A program made the position numbers and the translations under genes. This document shows, in pieces, positions 51,181 through 63,629 of a stretch of 64,000 nt of DNA; within the stretch, counting starts at the first letter, position 1; every line of letters starts with the position of its first letter. Source of the stretch: Xylocopa sonorina (taxonomy: Eukaryota; Arthropoda; Insecta; Hymenoptera; Apidae); the NCBI RefSeq assembly GCF_050948175.1, contig NW_027490388.1, positions 186,001 to 250,000 on the forward strand, in the 5' to 3' direction. The notes beneath the pieces were generated by a model. It was not told the origin of the DNA. It searched no databases and saw only the letters and a program-made list of their open reading frames with translations.

Positions 51181-54165
51181 CTAATGCTTCTTAAAGCGCG
51201 ATATCGCACCTCATTTCTATTCTTCATGGTAAAATGTAATATTCATTGCGATGTGTTATGCATTCCTCGTCTACGATTCAAATGAAAGTAAATGCGACAC
51301 TTCCTTGCAAGGAAATAGCGATTGCAGATGTCTACGTATCGTAGCAATAGAGTTCATATGATTCTTAAAACGCGATATCGCATCTCATTTCTATGTTTCA
51401 TGGTAAGATATAACATGATTTGCGAAGTGTTATGTATTCCTAGTCTACTCTTCAAATGAATGTGAATGCGATACTTCCTCGCTAGGAAATAGCGTTTGCA
51501 GATGTCTACGTATCGTAGCAGTAGCTTTCTAGTGCTTCTTAAAACCCGATATCGCATCTCATTTCTATGTTTCATGGTAAGATATAATATGATTTGCGAA
51601 GTGTTTTGTATTCCTCGTCTACGATTCAAATGAATGTAAATGCGACACTTCTTTGCAAGGAAATAGCGTTTGCAGATGTCTACGTATCGTAGCAATAGAG
51701 TTCTTATGATTCTTAAAACGCGATATCGCATCTCTTTTCTATGTTTCATGGTAAGATATAATATGAATTGCGAAGTGTTATGTATTCCTCGTCTACACAT
51801 CAAATGAATGTAAATGCGACACTTCCTTGCAAGGAAATAGCGTTTGCAGATGTCTACGTATCGCAGCAATAGAATTCTAATGCTTCTTAAAGCGCGATAT
51901 CGCACCTCATTTCTATGCTTCATGGTAAGATGTAATATTCATTGCGAAGTGTTATGCATTCCTCGTCTACGATTCAAATGAAAGTAAATGCGACACTTCC
52001 TTGCAAGGAAATAGCGATTGCAGATGTCTACGTATCGTAGCAATAGAGTTCATATGATTCTTAAAACGCGATATCGCATCTCATTTCTATGTTTCATGGT
52101 AAGATATAACATGATTTGCGAAGTGTTATGTATTCCTAGTCTACTCTTCAAGTGAATGTGAATGCGATACTTCCTCGCTAGGAAATGGCGTTTGCAGATG
52201 TCTACGTATCGTAGCAGTAGCTTTCTAGTGCTTCTTAAAACGCGATATCGCATCTCATTTCTATGTTTCATGGTAAGATATAATATGATTTGCGAAGTGT
52301 TTTGTATTCCTCGTCTACGATTCAAATGAATGTAAATGCGACACTTCTTTGCAAGGAAATAGCGTTTGCAGATGTCTACGTACCGTAGCAATAGAGTTCT
52401 AATGCTTCTTAAAACGCGATATCGCATCTCATTTCTATGTTTCATGGTAAGATATAATATGATTTGCGAAGTGTTATGTATTCCTCGTCTACACTTCAAA
52501 TGAATGTCAATGCGACACTTTCTCGCTAGGAAATAGCGTTTGCAGATGTCTACGTATCGTAGCAATAGAGTTCTCATGATTCTTAAAACGCGATATCGCA
52601 TCTCATTTCTATGTTTCATGGTAAGATATAATATGACTTGCGAAGTGTTATGTATTCCTCGTCTACACTTCAAATGAATGTAAATGCGACACTTCCTTGC
52701 TAGGAAATAGCGTCTGCAGATGTCAAGGTATCGTAGCAATAGAGTTCTAATGCTTCTTAAAACGCGATATCGCATCTCATTTCTATGTTTCATGGTAAGA
52801 TATAATATGACTTGCGAAGTGTTATGTATTCCTCGTCTACACTTCAAATGAATGTAAATGCGACACTTCCTTGCAAGGAAATAGCGTTTGCAAATATCTA
52901 CCTATCGTAGCAATAGTGTTCTAATGCTTCTTAAAACGCGATATCGCATCTCATTTCTATGTTTCATGGTAAGATATAATATGATTTGCGAAGTGTCATG
53001 TATTCCTCGTCTACACTTCAAATGAATGTAAATGCGGCACTTCCTTGCAAGGAAATAGCGTTTGCAGATATCTACGTATCGTAGCAATAGAGTTCTAATG
53101 CTTCTTAAAACGCGATATCGCATCTCATTTCTATGTTTCATGGTAAGATATAATATGATTTGCGAAGTGTTATGTATTCCTCGTCTACACATCAAATGAA
53201 TGTAAATGCGACACTTCCTTGCAAGGAAATAGCGTTTGCAGATGTCTACGTATCGAAGCAATAGAGTTCAAATGCTTCTTAAAACGAGATATTGCATCTC
53301 ATATCTATGTTTCATGATAAGATATAATATTCATTGCGAAGTGTTATGCATTCCTCGTCTACGATTCAAATGAATGTAAATGCGACACTTCTTTGCTAGG
53401 AAATAGCGTTTGCAGATGTCTACATATCGTAGCAATAGAGTTCTTATGATTCTTAAAACGCGATATCGCATCTCATTTCTATGTTTCATGGTAAGATATA
53501 ATATGATTTGCGAAGTGTTTTGTATTCCTCGTCTACACATCAAATGAATGTAAATGTGACACTTCCTTGCAAGGAAATAGCGTTTGCAGATGTCTACGTA
53601 TCGTAGCAATAGAATTCTAATGCTTCTTAAAACGAGATATTGCATCTCATATCTATGTTTCATGGTAAGATATAATATGATTTGCGAAGTGTCATGTATT
53701 CCTCGTCTACACTTCAAATGAATGTAAATGCGACACTTCTTTGCAAGGAAATAGCGTTTGCAGATGTCTACATATCGTAGCAATAGAGTTCTTATGATTC
53801 TTAAAACGCGATATCGCATCTCATTTCTATGTTTCATGGTAAGATATAATATGATTTGCGAAGTGTTATGTATTCCTCGTCTACACATCAAATGAATGTA
53901 AATGTGACACTTCCTTGCAAGGAAATAGCGTTTGCAGATGTCTACGTATCGTAGCAATAGAGTTCTAATGCTTCTTAAAACGAGATATTGCATCTCATAT
54001 CCATGTTTCATGGTAAGATATAATATGACATGCGAAGTGTTATGTATTCCTCGTCTACACTTCAAATGAATGTAAATGCGACACTTGCTTGCAAGGAAAT
54101 AGCATTTGCAAATATCTACCTATCGTAGCAATAGTGTTCCAATGCTTCTTAAAACGCGATATCGC
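51103..54165. repeat. Long-range duplicated block, copy 2 (42-monomer offset)
   Basis: Second copy of 43795-47030, one monomer shorter. Relative to the left copy, a 174-bp unit of the kind at about 46430-46600 is missing near 53720. The match stops near 54165, before TTTGCCAAGTGTTATG. Confidence 0.88.
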
Positions 54166-55504
54166 ATCTCATTTCTATGTTTCATGGTAAGATATAATAT
54201 GATTTGCCAAGTGTTATGTATTCCTCGTCCACACTTCAATTGAATGTAAATGCGACACTTCCTTGCAAGGAAATAGCGTTTGCAGATGTCTACGTATCGT
54301 AGCAAGAGGGCTCTTATGATTCTTAAAACGCGATATCGCATCTCATTTCTATGTTTCATGGTAAGGTATAACATGATTTGCGAAGTGTCATGTATTCCTC
54401 GTCTACACTTCAAATGAATGTGAATGCGATACTTCCTCGCTAGGAAATAGCGTCTGCAGATGTCTAGGTATCGTATCAATAGATTTCTAATGCTTCTTAA
54501 AACGCGATATCGCATCTCATTTCTATGTTTCATGGTAAGATATAATATGACTTGCGAAGTGTTATGTATTCCTCGTCTACACTTCAAATGAATGTAAATG
54601 CGACACTTCCTTGCTAGGAAATAGCGTCTGCAGATGTCTAGGTATCGTAGCAATAGAGTTCTAATGCTTCTTAAAACGCGATATCGCATCTCATTTTGTA
54701 TGTTTCATGGTAAGATATAATATGATTTGCGAAGTGTTATGTTTTCCTCGTCTACACTTCAAATGAATGTGAATGCGACACTTTCTCGCTAGGAAATAGC
54801 GTTTGCAGATGCCTACGTATCGTAGCAATAGATATCTAATGCTTCTTAAAACGCGAGATCGCATCCCATTTCTATGTTTCATGGTAAGATATAAAATGAT
54901 TTGCGAAGTGTTATGTTTTCCTCGTCTACACTTCAAATGAATGTAAATGCGACACTTCCTTGCTAGGAAATAGCGTCTGCAGATGTCTAGGTATCGTAGC
55001 AATAGAGTTCTAATGCTTCTTAAAACGAGATATTGCATCTCATATCTATGTTTCATGATAAGATATAATATGATTTGCGAAGTGTTATGTATTCCTCGTC
55101 TACACATCAAATGAATGTAAATGCGACACTTCTTTGCAAGGAAATAGCGTTTGCAGATGTCTACGTATCGTAGCAATAGAGTTCTTATGATTCTTAAAAC
55201 GCGATATCGCATCTCATTTCTATGTTTCAAGGTAAGATATAATATGATTTGCGAAGTGTTATGTATTCCTCGTCTACACATCGAATGAATGTAAATGCGA
55301 CACTTCCTTGCAAGGAAATAGCGTTTGCAGATGTCTACGTATCGTAGCAATAGAGTTCTAATGCTTCTTAAAACGCGATATCGCATCTCATTTCTATGTT
55401 TCATGGTAAGATATAATATGACTTGCGAAGTGTTATGTATTCCTCGTCTACACTTCAAATGAATGTAAATGCGACACTTCCTTGCTAGGAAATAGCGTCT
55501 GCAG

Positions 55505-57790
55505 ATGTCTAGGTTTCGTAGCAATAGAGTTCTAGTGCTTCTTAAAACGCGATATCGCATCTCATTTCTATGTTTCATGGTAAGATATAATATGATTTGC
55601 GAAGTGTTATGTATTCCTCGTCTACACTTCAAATGAATGTAAATGCGACACTTCCTTGCAAGGAAATAGCGTTTGCAAATGTCTACGTATCGTAGCAATA
55701 GAGTTCTAATGCTTCTTAAAACGCGATATCGCATCTCATTTCTATGTTTCATGGTAAGATATAATATGATTTGCGAAGTGTTATGTTTTCCTCGTCTACA
55801 CTTCAAATGAATGTGAATGCGACACTTCCTTGCAAGGAAATAGCGTTTGCAGATGTCTACATATCGTAGCAATAGAGTTCTAATGCTTCTTAAAACGCGA
55901 TATCGCATCTCATTTCTATGTTTCATGGTAAGATATAATATGATTTGCGAAGTGTTATGTATTCCTCGTCTACACATCAAATGAATGTAAATGCGACACT
56001 TCCTTGCAAGGAAATAGCGTTTGCAGATGTCTACGTATCGTAGCAATAGAGTTCTAATGCTTCTTAAAACGCGATATCGCATCTCATTTCTATGTTTCAT
56101 GGTAAGATATAATATGACTTGCGAAGTGTTATGTATTCCTCGTCTACACTTCAAATGAATGTAAATGCGACACTTCCTTGCTAGGAAATAGCGTCTGCAG
56201 ATGTCTAGGTATCGTAGCAATAGAGTTCTAATGCTTCTTAAAACGCGATATCGCATCTCATTTCTATGTTTCATGGTAAGATATAATATGATTTGCGAAG
56301 TGTTATGTATTCCTCGTCTACACTTCAAATGAATGTAAATGCGACACTTCCTTGCAAGGAAATAGCGTTTGCAGATGTCTACCTATCGTAGCAATAGTGT
56401 TCTAATGCTTCTTAAAACGCGATATCGCATCTCATTTCTATGTTTCATGATAAGATATAATATGGTTTGCGAAGCGTCATGTATTCCTCGTCTACACTTC
56501 AAATGAATGTAAATGCGACACTTCCTTGCAGGGAAATAGCATTTGCAGATGTCTACGTATCGTAGCAATAGAGTTCTAATGCTTCTTAAAACGCGATATC
56601 GCATCTCATTTCTATGTTTCATGGTAAGATATAATATGATTTGCGAAGTGTTATGTATTCCTCGTCTACACTTCAAATGAATGTAGATGCGACACTTCTT
56701 TGCAAGGAAATAGCGTTTGCAGATGTCTACATATTGTAGCAATAGAGTTCTTATGATTCTTAAAACGCGATATCGCATCACATTTCTATGTTTCATGGTA
56801 AGATATAATATGATTTGCGAAGTGTTATGTATTCCTCGTCTACACTTCAAGTGAATGTGAATGCGACACTTCCTCGCTAGGAAATAGCGTTTGCAGATGT
56901 CTACGTATCGTTGCAGTTGAGTTCTTATGCTTCTTAAAACGCGATATCGCATCTCATTTCTATGTTTCATGGTAAGATATAATATGACTTGCGAAGTGTT
57001 ATGTATTCCTCGTCTACACATCAAATGAATGTAAATGCGACACTTCCTTGCAAGGAAATAGCGTTTGCAGATGTCTACGTATCGTAGCAATACAGTTCTT
57101 ATGATTCTTAAAACGCGATATCGCATCTCATTTCTATGTTTCATGGTAAGATATAATATTCAGTGCGAAGTGTCATGCATTCCTCGTCTACGATTCAAAT
57201 GAATGTAAATGCGACACTTCCTTGCAAGGAAATAGCGTTTGCAGATGTCTACGTATCGCAGCAATAGAATTCTAATGCTTCTTAAAGCGCGATATCGCAC
57301 CTCATTTCTATGCTTCATGGTAAGATGTAATATTCATTGCGAAGTGTTATGCATTCCTCGTCTACGATTCAAATGAAAGTAAATGCGACACTTCCTCGCT
57401 AGGAAATAGCGTTTGCAGATGTCTACGTATCGTAGCAGTAGCTTTCTAGTGCTTCTTAAAACGCGATATCGCATCTCATTTCTATGTTTCATGGTAAGAT
57501 ATAATATGATTTGCGAAGTGTTTTGTATTCCTCGTCTACGATTCAAATGAATGTAAATGCGACACTTCTTTGCAAGGAAATAGCGTTTGCAGATGTCTAC
57601 GTATCGTAGCAATAGAGTTCTTATGATTCTTAAAACGCGATATCGCATCTCTTTTCTATCTTTCATGGTAAGATATAATATGAATTGCGAAGTGTTATGT
57701 ATTCCTCGTCTACACATCAAATGAATGTAAATGCGACACTTCCTTGCAAGGAAATAGCGTTTGCAGATGTCTACGTATCGCAGCAATAGA
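55505..57790. repeat. Block repeated near 49240-51180, copy 2
   Basis: Shares CTAGGTTTCG, ATATGGTTTGCGAAGCGTCATG, GCAGGGAAATAGCATTTG, CGTTGCAGTTGAG, ATATTCAGTGCG and CGCAGCAATAGAATTC in the same order as 49240-51180. Whole-monomer gains and losses separate the two, the expected outcome of unequal exchange. Confidence 0.75.
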
Positions 57791-58300
57791 ATTCTAGTGC
57801 TTCTTAAAACGCGATATCGCATCTCATTTCTATGTTTCATGGTAAGATATAATATGATTTGCGAAGTGTTTTGTATTCCTCGTCTACGATTCAAATGAAT
57901 GTAAATGCGACACTTCTTTGCATGGAAATAGCGTTTGCAGATGTCTACGTATCGTAGCAATAGAGTTCTTATGATTCTTAAAACGCGATATCGCATCTCT
58001 TTTCTATGTTTCATGGTAAGATATAATATGAATTGCGAAGTGTTATGTATTCCTCGTCTACACATCAAATGAATGTAAATGCGACACTTCCTTGCAAGGA
58101 AATAGCGTTTGCAGATGTCTACGTATCGTAGCAATAGAGTACCAATGCTTCTTAAAACGCGATATCGCATCTCATTTCTATGTTTCATTGTAAGATATAA
58201 TATGATTGGCGAAGTGCTATGTATTCCTCGTCTACACATCAAATGAATGTAAATGCGACACTTTCTTGCAAGGAAATAGCGTTTGCAGATGTCTACGTAT

Positions 58301-58418
58301 CGAAGCAATAGAGTTCAAATGCTTCTTAAAACGAGATATTGCATCTCATATCTATGTTTCATGATAAGATATAATATTCATTGCGAAGTGTTATGCATTC
58401 CTCGTCTACGATTCAAAT
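58301..58418. repeat. Type-B monomer haplotype (example)
   Basis: This shows a linked set of variants that travel together: CGAAGC for CGTAGC, GAGTTCAAATG for GAGTTCTAATG, ACGAGATATTGC for ACGCGATATCGC, CATATCTATG for CATTTCTATG, CATGATAAG for CATGGTAAG, ATATTCATTGCG for ATATGATTTGCG, GTTATGCATTCC for GTTATGTATTCC and TACGATTC for TACACTTC. The TTCAAATG change puts a TGA stop into the minus-strand frame, so the open frames usually end at type-B units. Other clear copies lie near 1430, 5610, 21400, 23830, 24355, 24703, 25051, 28180, 28530, 28880, 32005, 33225, 34270, 45950, 53265 and 59870. Confidence 0.85.
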
Positions 58419-58689
58419 GAATGTAAATGCGACACTTCCTTGCACGGAAATAGCGTTTGCAGATGTCTAGGTATCGTAGTAATAGATTTCTAATGCCTCT
58501 TAAATCGAGAGATCGCATTCCATTTCTATGTTTCATGGTAAGATATAATATGATTTGCGAAGTGTTATGTATTCCTCGTCTACACTTCAAATGAATGTAA
58601 ATGCGACACTTCCTTGCTAGGAAATAACGTCTGCAGATGTCTAGGTATCGTAGCAATAGAGTTCTAATGCTTCTTAAAACGAGATATTG

Positions 58690-59300
58690 CATCTCATATC
58701 TATGTTTCATGATAAGATATAGTATTCATTGCGAAGTGTTATGCATTCCTCGTCTACGATTCAAATGAATGTAAATGCGACACTTCTTTGCAAGGAAATA
58801 GCGTTTGCAGATGTCTACATATCGTAGCAATAGAGTTCTAATGATTCTTAAAACGCGATATCGCATCTCATTTCTATGTTTCATGGTAAGATATAATATG
58901 ATTTGCGAAGTGTTATGTATTCCTCGTCTACACGTCAAATGAATGTAAATGTGACACTTCCTTGCAAGGAAATAGCGTTTGCAGATGTCTACGTATCGTA
59001 GCAATAGAGTTCTAATGTTTTTTAAAACGCGATATCGCATCTCATTTCTATGTTTCAAGGTAAGATATAATATGATTTGCGAGGTGTTATGTATTCCTCG
59101 TCTACACATCAACTGAATGTAAATGCGACACTTCCTTGCAAGGAAATAGCGTTTGCAGATGTCTACGTATCGTAGCAATAGAGTTCTTATGATTCTTAAA
59201 ACGCGATATCGCATCTCATTTCTATGTTTCATGGTAAGATATAATATGACTTGCGAAGTGTTATGTATTCCTCGTCTACACTTCAAATGAATGTAAATGC
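58690..59300. repeat. Third partial copy of the 38300 nine-monomer block
   Basis: Carries TAATGTTTTTTAAAACG, TTTCAAGGTAAG (59053), TTTGCGAGGTG and CATCAACTGAATG in the order seen at 38300 and 39866. The distance from 40414 is 18639 bp, which is 107 x 174 + 21. The 21 bases equal the 18-bp insertion plus three one-base insertions (near 41101, 43208 and 54694). Confidence 0.75.
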
Positions 59301-61045
59301 GACACTTCCTTGCTAAGAAATAGCGTCTGCAGATGTCAAGGTATCGTAGCAATAGATTTCTAATGCTTCTTAAAACGCGATATCGCATCTCATTTCTATG
59401 TTTCATGGTAAGATATAATATGACTTGCGAAGTGTTATGTATTCCTCGTCTACACTTCAAATGGATGTAAATGCGACACTTCCTTGCAAGGAAATTGCGT
59501 TTGCAAATATCTACCTATCGTAGCAATAGTGTTCTAATGCTTCTTAAAACGCGATATCGCATCTCATTTCTATGTTTCATGGTAAGATATAATATGATTT
59601 GCGAAGTGTCATGTATTCCTCGTCTACACTTCAAATGAATGTAAATGCGGCACTTCCTTGCAAGGAAATAGCGTTTGCAGATATCTACGTATCGTAGCAA
59701 TAGAGTTCTAATGCTTCTTAAAACGCTATATCGCATCTCATTTCTATGTTTCATGGTAAGATATAATATGATTTGCGAAGTGTTATGTATTCCTCGTCTA
59801 CACATCAAATGAATGTAAATGCGACTCTTCCTTGCAAGGAAATAGCGTTTGCAGATGTCTACGTATCGAAGCAATAGAGTTCAAATGCTTCTTAAAACGA
59901 GATATTGCATCTCATATCTATGTTTCATGATAAGATATAATATTCATTGCGAAGTGTTATGCATTCCTCGTCTACGATTCAAATGAATGTAAATGCGACA
60001 CTTCCTTGCAAGGAAATAGCGTTTGCAGATGCCTACGTATCGTAGCAATAGAGTTCTAATGCTTCTTAAAACGCGATATCGCATCTCATTTCTATGTTTC
60101 ATGGTAAGATATAATATGATTTGCGAAGTGTTATGTATTCCTCGTCTACACTTCAAATGAATGTAAATGCGACACTTCCTTGCAAGGAAATAGCGTTTGC
60201 AAATGTCTACCTATCGTAGCAATAGTGTTCTAATGCTTCTTAGAACGCGATATCGCATCTCATTTCTATGTTTCATGATAAGATATAATATGATTTGCGA
60301 AGTGTCATGTATTCCTCGTCTACACTTCAAATGAATGTAAATGCGACACTTCCTTGCAAGGAAATAGCGTTTGCAGATGTCTACGTATCGTAGCAATAGA
60401 GTTCTAATGCTTCTTAAAACGCGATATCGCATCTCATTTCTATGTTTCATGGTAAGATATAATATGATTTGCGAAGTGTTATGTATTCCTCGTCTACACA
60501 TCAAATGAATGTAAATGCGACACTTCCTTGCAAGGAAATAGCGTTTGCAGTTGTCTACGTATCGTAGCAATAGAGTTCTAATGCTTCTTAAAACGCGATA
60601 TCGCATATCATTTCTATGTTTCATGGTAAGATATAACATGACTTGCGAAGTGTTATGTATTCCTCGTCTACACTTCAAATGAATGTAAATGCGACACTTC
60701 CTTGCTAGGAAATAGCGTCTGCAGATGTCTAGGTATCGTAGCAATAGAGTTCTAATGCTTCTTAAAACGCGACATCGCATCTCATTTCTATGTTTCATGG
60801 TAAGATATAATATGATTTGCGAAGTGTTATGTATTCCTCGTCTACACTTCAAATGAATGTAAATGCGACACTTCCTTGCAAGGAAATAGCGTTTGCAAAT
60901 GTCTACGTATCGTAGCAATAGAGTTCTAATGCTTCTTAAAACGCGATATCGCATCTCATTTCTATGTTTCATGGTAAGATATAATATGATTTGCGAAGTG
61001 TTATGTATTCCTCGTCTACACATCAAATGAATGTAAATGCGACAC

Positions 61046-61059
61046 TTCCTTGCAAGGAA
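61046..61059. repeat. 14-bp perfect palindrome in monomer (dyad 1)
   Basis: TTCCTTGCAAGGAA equals its own reverse complement. It is present in each monomer in this or a one-mismatch form: TTCTTTGCAAGGAA, TTCCCTGCAAGGAA, TTCCTTGCTAGGAA, TTCCTCGCTAGGAA. TTCCTTGTAAGGAA changes only the central pair. The outer TTC/GAA arms survive in almost all copies. It could be a binding site for a dimeric protein or a cruciform arm; neither is shown. Confidence 0.85.
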
Positions 61060-61076
61060 ATAGCGTTTGCAGATGT

Positions 61077-61089
61077 CTACGTATCGTAG
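61077..61089. repeat. 13-bp interrupted palindrome in monomer (dyad 2)
   Basis: CTACG-TAT-CGTAG, two 5-bp arms around a 3-bp spacer, about 30 bp centre to centre from the 14-bp dyad. Common variants change one arm only (CTAGG, CTACC, CGAAG), so I see no compensatory changes. The retrotransposon remnant at 17433 inserted in this motif, duplicating CGTA of its right arm. Confidence 0.8.
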
Positions 61090-61116
61090 CAATAGAGTTC
61101 TAATGCTTCTTAAAAC

Positions 61117-61126
61117 GCGATATCGC
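61117..61126. repeat. 10-bp perfect palindrome in monomer (dyad 3)
   Basis: GCGATATCGC is self-complementary and sits about 38 bp centre to centre after CTACGTATCGTAG. In type-B monomers it is replaced by GAGATATTGCATCTC, which forms a different dyad with 5-bp arms and a 5-base centre. A symmetric element is therefore kept in both subtypes. Confidence 0.8.
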
Positions 61127-61473
61127 ATATCATTTCTATGTTTCATGGTAAGATATAATATTCATTGTGAAGTGTTATGCATTCCTCGTCTACACTTCAA
61201 ATGAATGTAAATGCGACACTTCCTTGCAAGGAAATAGCGTTTGCAGATGTCTACGTATCGTAGCAATAGAGTTCTTATGATTCTTAAAACGCGATATCGC
61301 ATCTCATTTCTATGTTTCATGGTAAGATATAATATGATTTGCGAAGTGTTATGTATTCCTCGTCTACACATCAACTGAATGTAAATGCGACACTTCCTTG
61401 CAAGGAAATAGCGCTTGCAGATGTCTACGTATCGTAGCAATAGAGTTCTTATGACTCTTAAAACGCGATATCG

Positions 61474-62560
61474 CATCTCATTTCTATGTTTCATGGTAAG
61501 ATATAATATGATTTGCGAAGTGTTATGTATTCCTCGTCTACACATCAAATGAATGTAAATGCGACACTTCCTTGCAAGGAAATAGCGTTTGCAGATGTCT
61601 ACGTATCGTAGCAATAGAGTTCTAATGCTTCTTAAAACGCGATATCGCATATCATTTCTATGTTTCATGGTAAGATATAACATGACTTGCGAAGTGTTAT
61701 GTATTCCTCGTCTACACTTCAAATGAATGTAAATGCGACACTTCCTTGCTAGGAAATAGCGTCTGCAGATGTCTAGGTATCGTAGCAATAGAGTTCTAAT
61801 GCTTCTTAAAACGCGACATCGCATCTCATTTCTATGTTTCATGGTAAGATATAATATGATTTGCGAAGTGTTATGTATTCCTCGTCTACACTTCAAATGA
61901 ATGTAAATGCGACACTTCCTTGCAAGGAAATAGCGTTTGCAAATGTCTACGTATCGTAGCAATAGAGTTCTAATGCTTCTTAAAACGCGATATCGCATCT
62001 CATTTCTATGTTTCATGGTAAGATATAATATGATTTGCGAAGTGTTATGTATTCCTCGTCTACACATCAAATGAATGTAAATGCGACACTTCCTTGCAAG
62101 GAAATAGCGTTTGCAGATGTCTACGTATCGTAGAAATAGAGTTCTAATGCTTCTTAAAACGCGATATCGCATATCATTTCTATGTTTCATGGTAAGATAT
62201 AATATTCATTGTGAAGTGTTATGCATTCCTCGTCTACACTTCAAATGAATGTAAATGCGACACTTCCTTGCAAGGAAATAGCGTTTGCAGATGTCTACGT
62301 ATCGTAGCAATAGAGTTCTTATGATTCTTAAAACGCGATATCGCATCTCATTTCTGTGTTTCATGGTAAGATATAATATGATTTGCGAAGTGTTATGTAT
62401 TCCTCGTCTACACATCAACTGAATGTAAATGCGACACTTCCTTGCAAGGAAATAGCGCTTGCAGATGTCTACGTATCGTAGCAATAGAGTTCTTATGACT
62501 CTTAAAACGCGATATCGCATCTCATTTCTATGTTTCATGGTAAGATATAATATGATTTGC
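61474..62560. repeat. Six-monomer-step duplication, copy 2 (1044 bp)
   Basis: Nearly identical to 60430-61500. Visible differences are single bases: GCAGTTGTC near 60549 against GCAGATGTC, CGTAGCAATAG against CGTAGAAATAG near 62131, and TTTCTATG against TTTCTGTG near 62355. This looks like one of the most recent events in the window. Confidence 0.85.
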
Positions 62561-63629
62561 GAAGTGTTATGTATTCCTCGTCTACACTTCAAATGAATGT
62601 AAATGCGACACTTCTTTGCAAGGAAATAGCGTTTGCAGATGTCTACGTATCGTAGCAATAGAGTTTTTATGATTCTTAAAACGCGATATCGCATCTCATT
62701 TCTATGTTTCATGGTAAGATATAATATTATTTGCGAAGTGTCATGTATTCCTCGTCTACACATCAAATGAATGTAAATGCGACACTTCCTTGCAAGGAAA
62801 TAGCGTTTGCAGATGTCTACGTATCGAAGCAATAGAGTTCAAATGCTTCTTAAAACGAGATATTGCATCTCATATCTATGTTTCATGATAAGATATAATA
62901 TTCAGTGCGAAGTGTTATGCATTCCACGTCTACGATTCAAATGAATGTAAATGCGACACTTCCTTGCAAGGAAATAGCGTTAGCAGATGTCTACGTATCG
63001 TAGCAATAGAGTTCTTATGATTCTTAAAACGCGATATCGCATCTCATTTCTATGTTTCATGGTAAGGTATAATATGATTTGCGAAGTGGTATGTATTCCT
63101 CGTCTACACTTCAAATGAATGTAAATGCGACACTTCTTTGCAAGGAAATAGAGTTTGCAGATATCTACGTATCGTTGCAATAGAGTTCTTATGATTCTTA
63201 AAACGCGATATCGCATCTCATTTCTATGTTTCATGGTAAGATATAATATGATTTGCGAAGTGTTATGTATTCCTCGTCTACACATCAACTGAATGTAAAT
63301 GCGACACTTCCTTGCAAGGAAATAGCGTTTGCAAATGTCTACCTATCGTAGCAATAGTGTTCTAATGCTTCTTAAAACGCGATATCGCATCTGATTTCTA
63401 TGTTTCATGATAATATATAATATGATTTGCGAAGTGTCATGTATTCCTCGTCTACACTTCAAATGAATGTAAATGCGACACTTCCTTGCAAGGAAATAGC
63501 GTTTGCAGATGTCTACGTATCGTAGCAATAGTGTTCTAATGCTTCTTAAAACGCGATATCGCATCTCATTTCTATGTTTCATGGTAAGATATAATATGAC
63601 TTGCGAAGTGTTATGTATTCCTCGTCTAC

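Larger units (their letters stand above)
60965..61138. repeat. Representative satellite monomer (type A)
   Basis: One full 174-bp unit, counted from TGTTTCATGG to the base before the next copy at 61139. In order it holds: the AT-rich GGTAAGATATAATATG segment, the TTTGCGAAGTG segment, TATTCCTCGTCTACA, then three dyad symmetries within about 81 bp, then CGCATATCATTTCTA. It differs from the common form only at small sites, such as CACATC for CACTTC and CATATC for CATCTC. It is a useful reference for phasing the array. Confidence 0.9.
60430..61500. repeat. Six-monomer-step duplication, copy 1 (1044 bp)
   Basis: Matches 61474 to about 62560 at exactly 6 x 174 bp. CGCATATCATTTC lies near 60604 and 61126 here and near 61648 and 62170 in the next copy. 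CATCAACTGAATG at 61368 pairs with 62412. GACATCGCATCTC and GCGCTTGCAG are also shared. Confidence 0.85.
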
